Shown here in pieces: positions 16,044-25,800 of a stretch of 56,615 bases of DNA. A program made the translations under genes and the position numbers. This stretch comes from JBGLNL01 sp046484125 (lineage in GTDB: Bacteria > Chloroflexota > Dehalococcoidia > SZUA-161 > SpSt-899): assembly GCA_046484125.1 (NCBI GenBank), contig JAWOBX010000135.1:1-56615 (forward strand). Direction: 5' to 3'. Numbering within the stretch: the stretch's first letter is position 1; each line of letters opens with the position of its first letter. Under the pieces are notes generated by a model. It was given only the letters and a program-made list of their open reading frames with translations. It was not told the origin of the DNA and searched no databases.

Positions 16044-16985
16044 TCAGATCTCCGCGGAGGCTGGTCGAGCTTGTTCTCTGGTTGTCGGCCGGGGGGCAAG
16101 GTACAACAGGCCCATCCCGGCAACCGCTATCAGTACCAGTCCCACCAGTTGATCCGCAGTATATGTTCTGGCATCGAATACTGCGTATAACATGCTGGTT
16201 ATAAGGGAACCCAGCACCAGAATTCCCGTTACAACAGAAACGGGCGCGTGTTTCAGTCCCGCGTAATAACAGGTAACGTACCCGAAGAGGAAAAGTCCGG
16301 TCAGGCCGGTCCAGGCCACCTGTTCCGGGCCCAGGCTCATCACCGTTCCCATTTTGCCGGCGAACGCCAGGTACAGGAGGAGGACGAGGGCTCCGAACGA
16401 CATTCGTCCGAACGCGGCGACATTGGCACCCATCCCGGCCATTGCCTTCCTGGCGAGTACGGTTTCAACCGCCCACAAAATGGTAGCGAGGAATATGAGC
16501 AATTCCCCCTCCCCCACCAGCCACTTCCCCGGCCAGCCAAGCAACAGGATATTGCCCCCAAACAAAACGCCGATGGCGGCTATCTGCGGTTTGCCAACCT
16601 TTTCACGGAGAAAGGCGACCCCCAGTATGGCCGCCCAGATGAACATCGTCTTGTGTATGAAAGCGGCGCTTGCCGCGTTGCCGATGCTCAGTCCGTAGAA
16701 GAAAAGCAGGAAAGGTACGCTGCCGCCGACGCAGCCTATTGCGCCGAGCATCAGCCACTGACGGCGGTTGAGAGCTTTCAGCTCCGGAAGGGCTCTCGGC
16801 AATATCAGCAGCGAGAACAGCAGCAACGCGACTGCCACATTTTTTACAGCCACGAACACAAAGGGGTCATCCATCCCGGATACCGCGAATTTGTTTATGT
16901 ATACGGAAAAACCGCTGATCACGGCGGTGGCCAGCGCGAAGTAAGCGCCCTTTCGGAGTGTGCTCAAATCTCTCAGTGGTTTCAT
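16044..16985 (-). CDS. EamA/DMT-family transporter
   Basis: A 313-residue integral membrane protein with about ten hydrophobic helices in two similar halves, the pattern of EamA (drug/metabolite transporter) permeases. Typical segments are FALATAVISGFSVYINKFAV in helix 1 and AAFIHKTMFIWAAILGVAFLREKVGKPQ, which ends the first EamA repeat. ATG at 16985 has GGAGG upstream. It lies 31 bp after hypC, in line with the hydrogenase genes. Uptake of a metal or export of a metabolite are both conceivable; the sequence does not decide. Confidence 0.87.
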   Translation of the reverse strand: MKPLRDLSTLRKGAYFALATAVISGFSVYINKFAVSGMDDPFVFVAVKNVAVALLLFSLLILPRALPELKALNRRQWLMLGAIGCVGGSVPFLLFFYGLSIGNAASAAFIHKTMFIWAAILGVAFLREKVGKPQIAAIGVLFGGNILLLGWPGKWLVGEGELLIFLATILWAVETVLARKAMAGMGANVAAFGRMSFGALVLLLYLAFAGKMGTVMSLGPEQVAWTGLTGLFLFGYVTCYYAGLKHAPVSVVTGILVLGSLITSMLYAVFDARTYTADQLVGLVLIAVAGMGLLYLAPRPTTREQARPASAEI

Positions 16986-17016
16986 CGAAGGTCCTCCTTC
17001 TACCGTACGGACAGTA

Positions 17017-17253
17017 TCATTCTACTTCAAGCGCGCTTGCCGCCGCCATTTCTTCTAGGAGGGAGATTATCTCGGCCGCTTCTGATTCGCTCAGTTTTGT
17101 TTTGGCGGACCCAAGGTATACGAGTACGTAGTCACCGACTTTAACATCCGGTAGCAGCTCTACGCTTATTTCCCGCCTCACCCCGTCCACCTCGATCTCG
17201 GCGCGTTGTTGGCGATTAATGCTGACTATCCTGTAAGGCAGTGCCATGCACAT
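17017..17253 (-). CDS. hypC: Hydrogenase maturation chaperone HypC/HybG
   Basis: HypC binds the hydrogenase large subunit precursor and helps deliver the Fe(CN)2CO unit. The 78-residue protein starts MCMALPYRI, giving the essential Cys2, and continues with the family pattern EVDGVRREISVELLPDVKVGDYVLVYLGSA. Start supported by GAGGT upstream. It is 14 bp after the protease gene. The other Hyp proteins (A, B, D, E, F) are not in the window and must be encoded elsewhere if the hydrogenase is active. Confidence 0.93.
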   Translation of the reverse strand: MCMALPYRIVSINRQQRAEIEVDGVRREISVELLPDVKVGDYVLVYLGSAKTKLSESEAAEIISLLEEMAAASALEVE

Positions 17254-17267
17254 ATGTTTACCTCACT

Positions 17268-17783
17268 TCAGGCCTGGTTCTGTACCTGTTGACCATCTAT
17301 CGAGCCCAGCTCCCCACCGATCTCCGCCAGAACCGCTTCTACATATTCGCCGATTCTATTTTCAAGGGGGGAGGAGATATGTTCCCCAAAACTAATGCCG
17401 CCCGGCTCGATACCCAGGATAACAACATCCTCCGGGCATTCGCCAAGCATGCGGGAAATCTCCAGCGATCTGAGAAGGTCGCCTTCGTGCAGAGAGATTC
17501 CGGGTAGTGATTTCAGGGAGAAGACCTCTTCGGGAGAGAACCGGCACATATCCGCGGGATTGCGCCCCATACGCGCCGAGTCGATAATTATCACCCTCTC
17601 ATAGTTGGCAATGATGTGAACCACGCTCATAGGTGATGTTACGGCTTCAAACACGTCGATGTCAGGCATAGCTCCGGTACGCCGATTCAGCTCCCGGGCG
17701 ACGTGAGAACCTATGCCGTCATCCCCCATAAGGGGATTGCCCACTCCCAGCACTACCGTTTTTTTACGTCCCGTATGGCGCAT
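17268..17783 (-). CDS. NiFe hydrogenase maturation endopeptidase
   Basis: This HycI/HyaD-type protease removes the C-terminal tail of the large subunit once nickel is in place. The 171-residue protein has VVLGVGNPLMGDDGIG with the nickel-sensing acidic residue, VIIIDSARMG, and SLHEGDLL with the third ligand His, then VVILGIEPG. It lies 17 bp after the large subunit gene, whose product carries a 7-residue tail (FLDVHFV) after the DPCISCSTH motif, a fitting substrate. Confidence 0.93.
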   Translation of the reverse strand: MRHTGRKKTVVLGVGNPLMGDDGIGSHVARELNRRTGAMPDIDVFEAVTSPMSVVHIIANYERVIIIDSARMGRNPADMCRFSPEEVFSLKSLPGISLHEGDLLRSLEISRMLGECPEDVVILGIEPGGISFGEHISSPLENRIGEYVEAVLAEIGGELGSIDGQQVQNQA

Positions 17784-17800
17784 CTTCTTAAATTCGATCT

Positions 17801-19108
17801 TTACACGAAGTGTACATCAAGAAAGTGAGTCGAGCAGGATATGCACGGATCGTATGCCCTGACCAGCATCTCCAGCGTCTGCCGAACCTCTTCCCGGTCG
17901 CGGTCGATTATCCGCGGAACCAGAGCCTCGAAGTCCTTCTGAATATTGGCGTGGTTCTGGTTGGTCGGGATCGTCATATTCGCTGAGACACAGACGCCGT
18001 CTTCGTTGAATCCATATCGGTGGAACAGTGAGCCTCGTGGAGCTTCAACCGCCCCCACCCCCATCCCCGCTCTCACTTCAACCACCGGAATCTCAGGCTC
18101 GATCCCTTCAGCCAGCACCTCGTCGATCAACTCTATCCCCTGCTCAGCAACCTGAAAGCACTCGACCAGTTGTGCGATATTGTTCATAAAGGGATTGTGA
18201 CACCCCTGCTTTAAGCCGAACTCTTCGGCGACCTTCGCGGCCCTGTGGGTAAGAAGGTGTCCGCTTAAGTTGAATCGGGAGAGCGCCCCGACGGAGTATG
18301 AACCCCTGTGCCATCTGGCCCACTTGGCGGTTGACTGAGAGCTGACGTATTCGTTGGCGACATCCTCAAAGTCGTGGATATCAACAGTCCCTTCACTGTC
18401 AGTGCTGCCGATTTCCCCGTGATAGAAGGTATATGTACCCGGCTCCACGAGCGCGATATATTCGGTCTCCCTCTCGAACGCGGGAAATCTATCGGCAACG
18501 CCAAGCACCAGTTCCGCCAGCGACTCTAGCTCTACGAACGCTTCTTCAATGGAATTTCTCAATTCCCTCAGATCGTCTTCGGAGGGGAGGCTGGCTAATC
18601 CGCCCACCACCAGACTCACCGGATGAGTCATACGCCCGGCTATCAGCTCCATCCAGGAATTTGCTGTGCGATGGATCTTTACGATGGTTCGCACGGCATC
18701 CGGGTGTGACGAAACGAGCGGTAATACGGACTTCACCCCGAGCAGGTCGGGGGCGACCAGATAGCCCAGGTGCAGGCTGTGGCTTTCCAGTTGTTCGGCG
18801 TAGTGGGCCAGCAGCCGGAGTCTGTCAGTCTGCCTGGAAACCGCTATTCCCATCGCGTCTTCAATGGCCTTGATGGAAGCCAGAGAATGGGCCACCGAAC
18901 AGATCCCGCAAATTCGGCTTACCACGGGTTGAATTTCATCCCAAATGCGGCCACGTACCATCGCCTCGAAGAAGCGGGGCGCCTCCGGTACCTGCCACTC
19001 GATTTTCTGGATGGTCCCATCACTCGCCTTGATGACGATGTTCCCGTGCCCCTCTACGCGGGTGATGTGATGAACCTTGATCTCCTTCCCTTCGCTCATG
19101 GTGCTCAC
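17801..19108 (-). CDS. hydA: NiFe hydrogenase large (alpha) subunit, group 3b type
   Basis: Carries the NiFe active site for reversible H2 oxidation. Of the 435 residues, C67 and C70 (RICGICSVAHS) and C422 and C425 (DPCISCSTH) are the four metal ligands. The 7 residues after H428 form the cleaved tail. The N-terminus has the usual HHITRVEGHGNIVI. The sequence and the four-subunit gene order match the cytosolic NAD(P)-linked bidirectional enzymes known as sulfhydrogenase or group 3b. The start overlaps the small subunit gene by 4 bp. Confidence 0.94.
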   Translation of the reverse strand: MSTMSEGKEIKVHHITRVEGHGNIVIKASDGTIQKIEWQVPEAPRFFEAMVRGRIWDEIQPVVSRICGICSVAHSLASIKAIEDAMGIAVSRQTDRLRLLAHYAEQLESHSLHLGYLVAPDLLGVKSVLPLVSSHPDAVRTIVKIHRTANSWMELIAGRMTHPVSLVVGGLASLPSEDDLRELRNSIEEAFVELESLAELVLGVADRFPAFERETEYIALVEPGTYTFYHGEIGSTDSEGTVDIHDFEDVANEYVSSQSTAKWARWHRGSYSVGALSRFNLSGHLLTHRAAKVAEEFGLKQGCHNPFMNNIAQLVECFQVAEQGIELIDEVLAEGIEPEIPVVEVRAGMGVGAVEAPRGSLFHRYGFNEDGVCVSANMTIPTNQNHANIQKDFEALVPRIIDRDREEVRQTLEMLVRAYDPCISCSTHFLDVHFV

Positions 19109-19842
19109 TCCCGCTCCATTCCAAAAAGAAGCATGCGGCTCCTCAGGTCGGCAACCGTTTTGCCGTATTGTTTCATGATCTCCCTGGCGGCATAAATGTT
19201 GGGCTCATCCACATAGCCGCGGCATCCATAACACCAGAAGCCTCCGGAGGGACACTTTGCCTCGCATCCCGCCCGGGTGATGGGACCGAGGCAGACCTCG
19301 CCGTAATCATACCTGCAGGGGTTGCCCTTCATCTTGCACTCCACACATACGGGGTAGCCAGGTATGAAGGGCCTCTTGCCAACCAGCAGCGAGCGCAGGA
19401 TGTATGTGAACTCTCTGTTATTTATCGGGCACCCGTGAACTTTCCAGTCAACCTTGATGACCTCATCTAAAGCCCTGGCCGGCGCCGTCTCCAGATGGGG
19501 CATTTCAGCGTCTTCCCCGTAGACACATCGCTTGACCTCGTCCAGGCCGAACCTGTTTTTCAGCTTATTTATACCTCCGATAGTAGCGCAGGCACCGAGG
19601 GCGACCAGTGTTTCCGCCCTGGCCCGGATTTCCTTGAGCCTTTCTTCGTCATCTCTGCGGGTGACTGAACCCTCGACGATGGCAATATCATATTCATCGC
19701 TGTGATCGGTCATGGCTTCCCGCCACTCCACCGGATCGATAACAGAGGTCATATTGATCAGATCCTCCTCCAGATTCAATATCTGAAGTTGGCACCCTTC
19801 GCAGCAGGCTAAATCAAAGATGGCGACTCGAGGCTTTTTCAC
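19105..19842 (-). CDS. hydD: NiFe hydrogenase small (delta) subunit
   Basis: Holds FeS clusters that connect the NiFe site with the flavin subunit. The 245-residue protein, without a Tat signal, has the proximal-cluster cysteines in DLACCEGC, LVALGACATIGG and VHGCPINNREF, then a Cys-rich C-terminal part (VCVECKMKGNPC, GPITRAGCEAKCP, FWCYGCRG) for further clusters. Lack of a signal and membrane anchor shows a cytoplasmic enzyme. It overlaps its neighbours by 4 bp on both sides. Confidence 0.93.
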   Translation of the reverse strand: MKKPRVAIFDLACCEGCQLQILNLEEDLINMTSVIDPVEWREAMTDHSDEYDIAIVEGSVTRRDDEERLKEIRARAETLVALGACATIGGINKLKNRFGLDEVKRCVYGEDAEMPHLETAPARALDEVIKVDWKVHGCPINNREFTYILRSLLVGKRPFIPGYPVCVECKMKGNPCRYDYGEVCLGPITRAGCEAKCPSGGFWCYGCRGYVDEPNIYAAREIMKQYGKTVADLRSRMLLFGMERE

Positions 19843-20690
19843 TGGAGCGCCTCCGGTATCTCCTCTATATCGGAAAATCGAAAGACCGGACCGTCACGGC
19901 AGGTGTAGAGTCCGTTTATCTGGCAGCGGCCGCACCTGCCGACACCGCACTTCATATGACGTTCCAGAGAGACCCAGATGTTGCTATCCTTCATTCCCGC
20001 CTTGCGCAGCGAGCCCACCACAAATTTGAACATCACCGGCGGGCCGCAAAGCAGGGCCACGGTTTTGTCAGGAGCCAACTGCAGGCCTGTCATGAGTGTC
20101 GTTATTACTCCCACATTGCCTTTCCAGTTCTCATCACCGCGATCGACAGTATCCAGGCATTGAACGTCTTCCCGGCACTGCCACTGGTCCAACTCATCGA
20201 CGCACAGCCGCTCCGCGGGGCACCTGGTCCCGTAGTATATGCTCAACTTGCCATAATCGTCGCGATTATCGAGCGCATAGTTTATGACGGACCGCAGTGG
20301 AGCCAGGCCGAGTCCTCCACAGGCGAATATAATATCCTTGCCCTTCATCCCGGTATCGACCGGGAAGTGTTTGCCGAAAGGTCCACGGATGCCTACGCTC
20401 GCGCCCTGTTCGAGCCGGTGCATGGCGCTGGTTACATTACCGACATTCCTCACTATCATCTCGAAGGACCCCTTTTTTGTTGGAGACGAGGAGATGGATA
20501 TGGGCGCTTCGCCGACGCCGGCGATGGAGACGAGAACAAACTGTCCCGGCATATGCCCCAGTTCTTCTCCCGAATCAAGCCGAAATTCGAAGAAGCGGTC
20601 GTGGGCTGTCATCGCTTCCGACTGGAGAATTCTGGCTGTTATCGGAAGGTATTGATCCCGTCGCTGACCCGCGGCGGATTCCAGTATCAT
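19839..20690 (-). CDS. hydG: Hydrogenase gamma subunit, FAD/NAD(P)-binding diaphorase
   Basis: Transfers electrons between the FeS clusters and NAD(P). In this 283-residue protein the FAD site is seen in GQFVLVSIAGVGEAPISISSSP, the pyridine nucleotide site in IIFACGGLGLAPLRSVI and VALLCGPPVMFKFV, and a C-terminal [2Fe-2S] site in MKCGVGRCGRCQ with YTCRDGPVF. It resembles HydG of Pyrococcus sulfhydrogenase and dihydroorotate dehydrogenase electron transfer subunits. Both ends overlap neighbours by 4 bp (ATGA). Confidence 0.93.
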   Translation of the reverse strand: MILESAAGQRRDQYLPITARILQSEAMTAHDRFFEFRLDSGEELGHMPGQFVLVSIAGVGEAPISISSSPTKKGSFEMIVRNVGNVTSAMHRLEQGASVGIRGPFGKHFPVDTGMKGKDIIFACGGLGLAPLRSVINYALDNRDDYGKLSIYYGTRCPAERLCVDELDQWQCREDVQCLDTVDRGDENWKGNVGVITTLMTGLQLAPDKTVALLCGPPVMFKFVVGSLRKAGMKDSNIWVSLERHMKCGVGRCGRCQINGLYTCRDGPVFRFSDIEEIPEALQ

Positions 20691-21718
20691 CGTTTACCCT
20701 CCGCCAGGCGATTGAACACCTCTACCGGATTTGCGATATTTGCCACGCATGCCTGGATACACCGGCCGCATCCCACGCAGGCGATCTGGCCGCCGATTCG
20801 GGAGGGAACATATTTGCCTTTACGATAGTAGCGATGCCTGTATCTGGCCGCGACATCCTTGCGGAAATTGATATCGCCCGCTACCCTGGCGAAATCTCGC
20901 AGGACACAGCCATCCCAGACCCGCGTGCGACGTCCGCTATTTAGATTCCAGCCGACATCCTCCCGGATATCGAAGCAGTAACAGGTCGGGCAGACCAGGG
21001 TGCATGAACCGCATGAGAAGCACAGCTTTGCCTTCTCCGCCCATACAGGATGCTCATATGATTTCTCCAGCAGTTCCGGCCACGTGGATGGCCCCGCTTT
21101 TAATTCGTGCTGGCGCAAAGCCTCTCTATTGTGCTCCCAGATCAGCTTGCGCTGCTCCAGCCAGCTCTCGTCCGCGTCGCTGGCTCTGGCCAGCGTACCG
21201 ATCACGGATTCGCCCTTTTCCGTAGCGATATCGACCAGATATTCATCTCCGATCCTGGTAAGAAGAATATCGTATCCCGAATCGATGCTGGAAGTGCCCA
21301 TATACCCGGCGAATGTATTGGGGGATGCTCTCTGCACGTCTGCCACCACGATTGTGGCATTCTCTCGCCTGGAGAGGTAGCGGATGTCAGGTGGTGATTG
21401 CGAAAAGACTTCGTCCATCTGGTGAATGGCGGCCATATCATAGGGATGCACTCCCAGGATTACCAATGGCTCAGCTTCGATCACGCTCTGATAACCCTCA
21501 TCCTCCCGGTATGTGAGCAGGGTCTCCCATTGAGGCTGGAAATAGATCTTTGGAGGCAGTATGGTCACATCGTAGTCAAGGCGTAAATCAGAGGCTCTTT
21601 TCAGCGGGGCAAACACGAACTGATCGTTTTTTGCCTGTACACCGACGGTTTTCTGTTCGCGAATGAGGTCGTCAACCCAGTCATGAAGCGCTCCAGTATC
21701 AACTTTTTTGAGCGTCAT
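20687..21718 (-). CDS. hydB: Hydrogenase beta subunit, 4Fe-4S electron transfer protein
   Basis: The 343-residue protein matches the sulfhydrogenase beta (HydB/ShyB) family. Two ferredoxin-like cluster motifs stand in the second half: CFSCGSCTLVCPTCYC and CVGCGRCIQACVANIANPVEVF. The first part includes VILGVHPYDMAAIHQMDEVF, typical of the family. In related hydrogenases this subunit works with gamma in NADPH or sulfur reduction. It overlaps the CBS gene by 4 bp. Confidence 0.92.
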   Translation of the reverse strand: MTLKKVDTGALHDWVDDLIREQKTVGVQAKNDQFVFAPLKRASDLRLDYDVTILPPKIYFQPQWETLLTYREDEGYQSVIEAEPLVILGVHPYDMAAIHQMDEVFSQSPPDIRYLSRRENATIVVADVQRASPNTFAGYMGTSSIDSGYDILLTRIGDEYLVDIATEKGESVIGTLARASDADESWLEQRKLIWEHNREALRQHELKAGPSTWPELLEKSYEHPVWAEKAKLCFSCGSCTLVCPTCYCFDIREDVGWNLNSGRRTRVWDGCVLRDFARVAGDINFRKDVAARYRHRYYRKGKYVPSRIGGQIACVGCGRCIQACVANIANPVEVFNRLAEGKR

Positions 21719-22134
21719 GCCTCATTCTCCGTATCAGCCTTGCCCACTACCCGGTTGTAAGTTCGTTCCATTTCCCTGATGATATCACGGCGGCTCAGGA
21801 TTCCAACGACCTTTCCCGATTCGACTATGGGAACTCTGCGAATGCGATTTGCCACGAAATCGTTGACAATATCTATGAAGAGCGTATCAGGGGTGTAGGT
21901 ATTCACTTCCGCAGTCATCACCTCGGAGACTCTGGTGCGGGGTGCGTTGCCGCTCACGATGAAATTAACGAGGTCATGTTCGGTGATAATGCCTAAAAGA
22001 TCACCGTCCGCATTAACCACGGGAAGACCGCTGATCCTCCAGCGAAGCAGAAGCCTCATTACATCGGTCAGGACCATATCCTCCGAGGCCGTGACCACTT
22101 TTTTCGTCATGATGTCTCGCGCCGTTCTTTTCAA
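21715..22134 (-). CDS. Tandem CBS-domain protein
   Basis: A 139-residue protein made of two CBS domains: DIMTKKVVTASEDMVLTDVM...ISGLPVVNADGDLLGIITEHDL and then VMTAEVNTYTPDTLFIDIV...IRRVPIVESGKVVGILSRRDI. CBS pairs bind adenine nucleotides and sense energy or redox state. The start is TTG at 22134 with GAGGG upstream, a weak start that may limit its expression. As first gene of the hydrogenase operon, coupled by a 4-bp overlap, it may adjust hydrogenase activity; that is an inference from position. Confidence 0.9.
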   Translation of the reverse strand: MKRTARDIMTKKVVTASEDMVLTDVMRLLLRWRISGLPVVNADGDLLGIITEHDLVNFIVSGNAPRTRVSEVMTAEVNTYTPDTLFIDIVNDFVANRIRRVPIVESGKVVGILSRRDIIREMERTYNRVVGKADTENEA

Positions 22135-22826
22135 TTACTATGCCCTCTAAAAATTCAATTTGGAAAGCCCTGATCGATCCCCGTTATCCCCCACCCCCGG
22201 GGAATTCTAAAGCCGGGGGATACCCAAAAAGCGCCAGGGTCAGCACTTTTTAAGAGGTTACTTTGATCGATATACGCATATAGCTGGAGCACTGCCTGTT
22301 TAATTTACCATGATAACAAAGCAGGGCGCAGTCGCCAACCCCCGCGCAACATAAAAAGGCGACTGGAAGGAATCAGTGGTGGTATTAGCTTCCATCGATG
22401 TTGCCCTTCCTCCGGTAAGAGGTCGCTAACTGAGAGGGTGTGATGACAATATTCTCGAGGGATGTAGCATTTGTATTTAAGCGCAGTTATCGGGTGTTAT
22501 CCGGCAACTGACAGCTTAATAGTGCTCTGGATTAATGACCCCCCGACCGGGAGTTCATTTGCTGACTTCTCAACAGCCGGGTTCGCCATGGTGCCCGCAG
22601 CAGTTCCTTCTATTCCTGATTTTAGTAAAATTATTTAGGAATACAAGATATATCTTACGGTACCAGGGCATCGGCGCGGACATGTTGGTGAAACTGGCTT
22701 TTAAACTCGGCACGGGTTATATCCTTTCTCGGATGGAAGTGGTCATTAGTTTAGGGGAACTTTTAGTGCTTGTCAAGGCCGACTGGGCGACTGAAAACAG
22801 CCATTGAAACAGGGGCGTTTTCGGGT
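22135..22826. other. Gene-free region upstream of the hydrogenase operon
   Basis: These 692 bp hold no convincing gene. They contain one copy of the palindromic repeat (22161-22267) near the hydrogenase start and a segment around 22330-22400 with short inverted repeats (AGTCGCC with GGCGACT; GGAAG with CTTCC). A minus-strand TTGACA (complement at 22770-22775) has only a poor -10 partner. The hydrogenase promoter must be here but could not be fixed with confidence. Confidence 0.6.
22161..22267 (+). repeat. Dispersed palindromic repeat, copy A
   Basis: The segment runs from CTGATCGATCCCCGTTATC through CCGGGGAATTCTAAAGCCGG to AAGAGGTTACTTTGAT. It shares order and spacing of these blocks with copy B at 34481-34596, and its left half with copy C (opposite strand) at 51993-52076. 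The ends (GGAA..CCTGATC and AAGAGGTTACTT) are roughly inverted, as in MITE-like elements. Confidence 0.65.
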
Positions 22827-25800
22827 TCAGATATCCCGGACGACTCCGTTCCAGGTGAAAATCAGTTGACATGAGATATAAAGTGGGTCGAGATTCAAAA
22901 TATGTGAAAGGGCTTGCGCGTATAGCGTCATCTGCGGGCGATAATCTCTCAGAGCTTGCTCAAGCTGGGAGGCGCTGTCGACAGGTCTGCTTTTGTAGTC
23001 GATTATAACGGCACGAAGGGGTTCACCCACGTCATTACGAAAGATGACGGCTCTGTCGAAATCGCCTGTTACCCATTTATCCTCGATAATCACCTCAAAA
23101 TGCCTCTCGAACCACAGGTCGGGATCGCCTTCCGGGCGGGAAAGCGCCTGCAGGACTTCCTCTGAGGAGAGGGTTTGACGCAGGTGTTCTATCACACGCT
23201 GTTTGAACTCCTCCTCCGCGGGAGATTTAAGTTGCCATTCCCGGTAAACCGATTCCATATCGGTTTCATCGACCCAGCGAACCATTCGGAGCAACTCATG
23301 AATGGCCTTACCAGTTTCGGAACTCAGGTAAGAGCTCTCTGAGAAGAGTTCTCCGGCATTCTGTATTCGTTCGACCTGCTCCGAAGGTGATACTCTTCTC
23401 AGCAGGGCCCGGCGTGATGGCCGGGTCAAATGATCGATGAGCATAGTCGGCGATTCGGCAGGCGGGCAGGGCTCTGAAAAGGGTGTGATACTGGCGTACC
23501 AGTCTCTTGTACCGGTCTCGTAAAGGCCGGTGAATTCTTCGCCTCCAATTGGTATAACATGACCTTCGGTTGGCCCGGGGTCATGGCACAACTGCGTTTT
23601 TACCAGAGTAGCCTGAGTCGTGCTGGTGGAGCTCTTACCTGGATATGAGGTTATCATGTACAGTCCCTGCCGGGAACGGGTGAGAGCTACGTATAAAACG
23701 GAAAGCTCGTCAAAGCAGTATTGCTCGTCAATACGAGCTAATTGAGAGGAAAGCACCGGATCGCCGAGGCAGACAAGCCTGCGGGGCATATTCAATGCCC
23801 ATAACGGCTGATCGGTTCGCGAGTCGCGCGCGATGACCATTCCAGGCTCGCTTGACCGGGTTATACCGTTATTCTGCAGATCAGGCAGTATGACAATATC
23901 AAATCCAAGCCCTTTAGACTGGTGGACGGTCATGACTCTGACAGTGTTTTCGGTGGCTGGTTCATTGATTGTATAGTTATCGATAAAATGCATAAATTCA
24001 TTACAGTCCGGTTCGCTGCCTCCGTCGAATATGGATGCTGCTTCGACCAGGTTTCTCAACCTCTGGTATCCGAAATCATCCAGTTTTGTTGATTCGTCCA
24101 GACGGCATCCCCAACGGCGGAAGAAGGCCTCGAATCCGTCGGACTGAATCTCCCTCAGCAATCTAAGGGGCAGATTTTGCTGGTTCATGCCCTCTTCCTC
24201 CAAAATTCGGTAGAGTGGACTCATCTCAAGATGACGCCATGCCATAGTGTCTCCCGGGTGAGCCGCGAACTGGATCAGGGAGAGCAGGAGCGATACGACC
24301 GGATTATCTTTGATCGCGGCTCTTCCTTCGTGAACAACGGGCATGTCCGGACACTCTTGCCTGAGGAAGTTGGTGATTCTTCTCCCCCTCTCGTTGCTTC
24401 GGACGAGTATGGCGGTTGACAGGCCGCGTTTAACCGGATTGAGCTCCTTCAGCAATTGAGACGCGACGTGATAGCGGTCCTCTTCAGCGGGTTTAGTACT
24501 GCCTCCATTGCAGGGAGGCTCTATGAGCGCGACGTAGCCAGATTCAGGTACAAAGCCCTCCTGGGACTGGTGCTCCTGCCAGATTCTCTCCCATTCCGAT
24601 ATCGTTCCCTTTGGCAGGATATCAGGCAGGCTGGAGAATATCCGGTTAACCGCTTCGACAACCGGCCCGGATGAACGGAAAGAAGTGCTGAGTGGCTTCC
24701 GCTGGATAACGTCGCCGTAGTGGTCAAGCACCTTGCCGAACAGCCGGGCGTTTCCTCCCCGCCAGCCGTATATTGCCTGTTTAACGTCCCCCACATAGAA
24801 GAAACTGCGCTCGCCGGACTGATCCTGTAGAATCTCGTCGACCAGATTTCGGAGAACCTCCCATTGCAGGTCGCTGGTATCCTGGAACTCATCCAGCAGC
24901 CAGTGATCGAGCTTGCAGTCGAGACGATAATCAATGTACAAACGGCATTCCTCCGATGGAACCCGGCTGAGGAGCATTCCGCCGCTGTGAATGTTGGAAG
25001 AGGTGAGAAGATACTGGACATCGTCGAATGTCAATTTGCCCAGTCTCCTCATATCCGAGTAGAACTGCTCGTACTGGTCGAGGACGCGGTAGATTCCCCT
25101 CGTTCTTTCCAGGGATGAGACCAGTTGTGTTTTCATTATGTGGGTGAGGATTTCCAGGCAGAGACGGCTCTCCTCAGCAGAGAGATGGCATTTGGCTCTC
25201 TCGATTTTAATGGAAGCATTGCCCTGTCTCAGTCCTTCAAGCTCATCGAGCATTTTCTCAGTGAGGTATTCGATATCACGCGTCCACGGGGAGTTAAACC
25301 CGAAGCCGACCACCGATTCGAGGAACGTATTCCATCGGCGCCTCACCTTTTCAGGAATTTCATCGAGTTTGAGCAGGGCCTCCAGCTCTTTTGCGACGGA
25401 TTTCACGTCATCCGTGCTTCTCAGCCATGGCGTACCCCCGGGCCAGATTCGATCGGGGTTGCCCCAGCAGTCGCCGTCTGGCAGGATGCGGTATTTGCTC
25501 CTGTATTCACCGATGAATTTATCCAGGTTTCTTACCAGCCCTTTCTCCTCCTGGCCGTAGGTCGCCTGTTTGAACGCCTCCAGGAATTCGCTCTGGGCGG
25601 AGCGGTCGACCAGGCGGCTGTTAAAGATCCTGCCAAGTACTTCCTGCCGGGCTGTTATCGCCTGGGCCCCTTCGTTCTCCATCACCTGGAAAACCGAGGA
25701 AACCCCCAGTTCCATCGGGAAGGACTGGATAACACCGACGGTGAAGCTGTCGATAGTGGAGATGTGGAGGCGGTGAATGCTTTCCAGTACTTCCCGCAAT

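Noticed and set aside
16248..17144. A 298-codon rightward open frame
   Set aside because: It is antisense to the EamA transporter and hypC; low-complexity composition typical of a reverse reading of membrane helices.
22355..22375. CTGGAAGGAATCAG, reminiscent of the SRP RNA apical loop
   Set aside because: The flanking symmetric internal loop and the rest of SRP RNA are missing.
22680..22740. A stretch resembling the D-arm of a tRNA (TTGGTGAAACTGGC)
   Set aside because: No acceptor stem, anticodon stem or T-arm can be folded around it.
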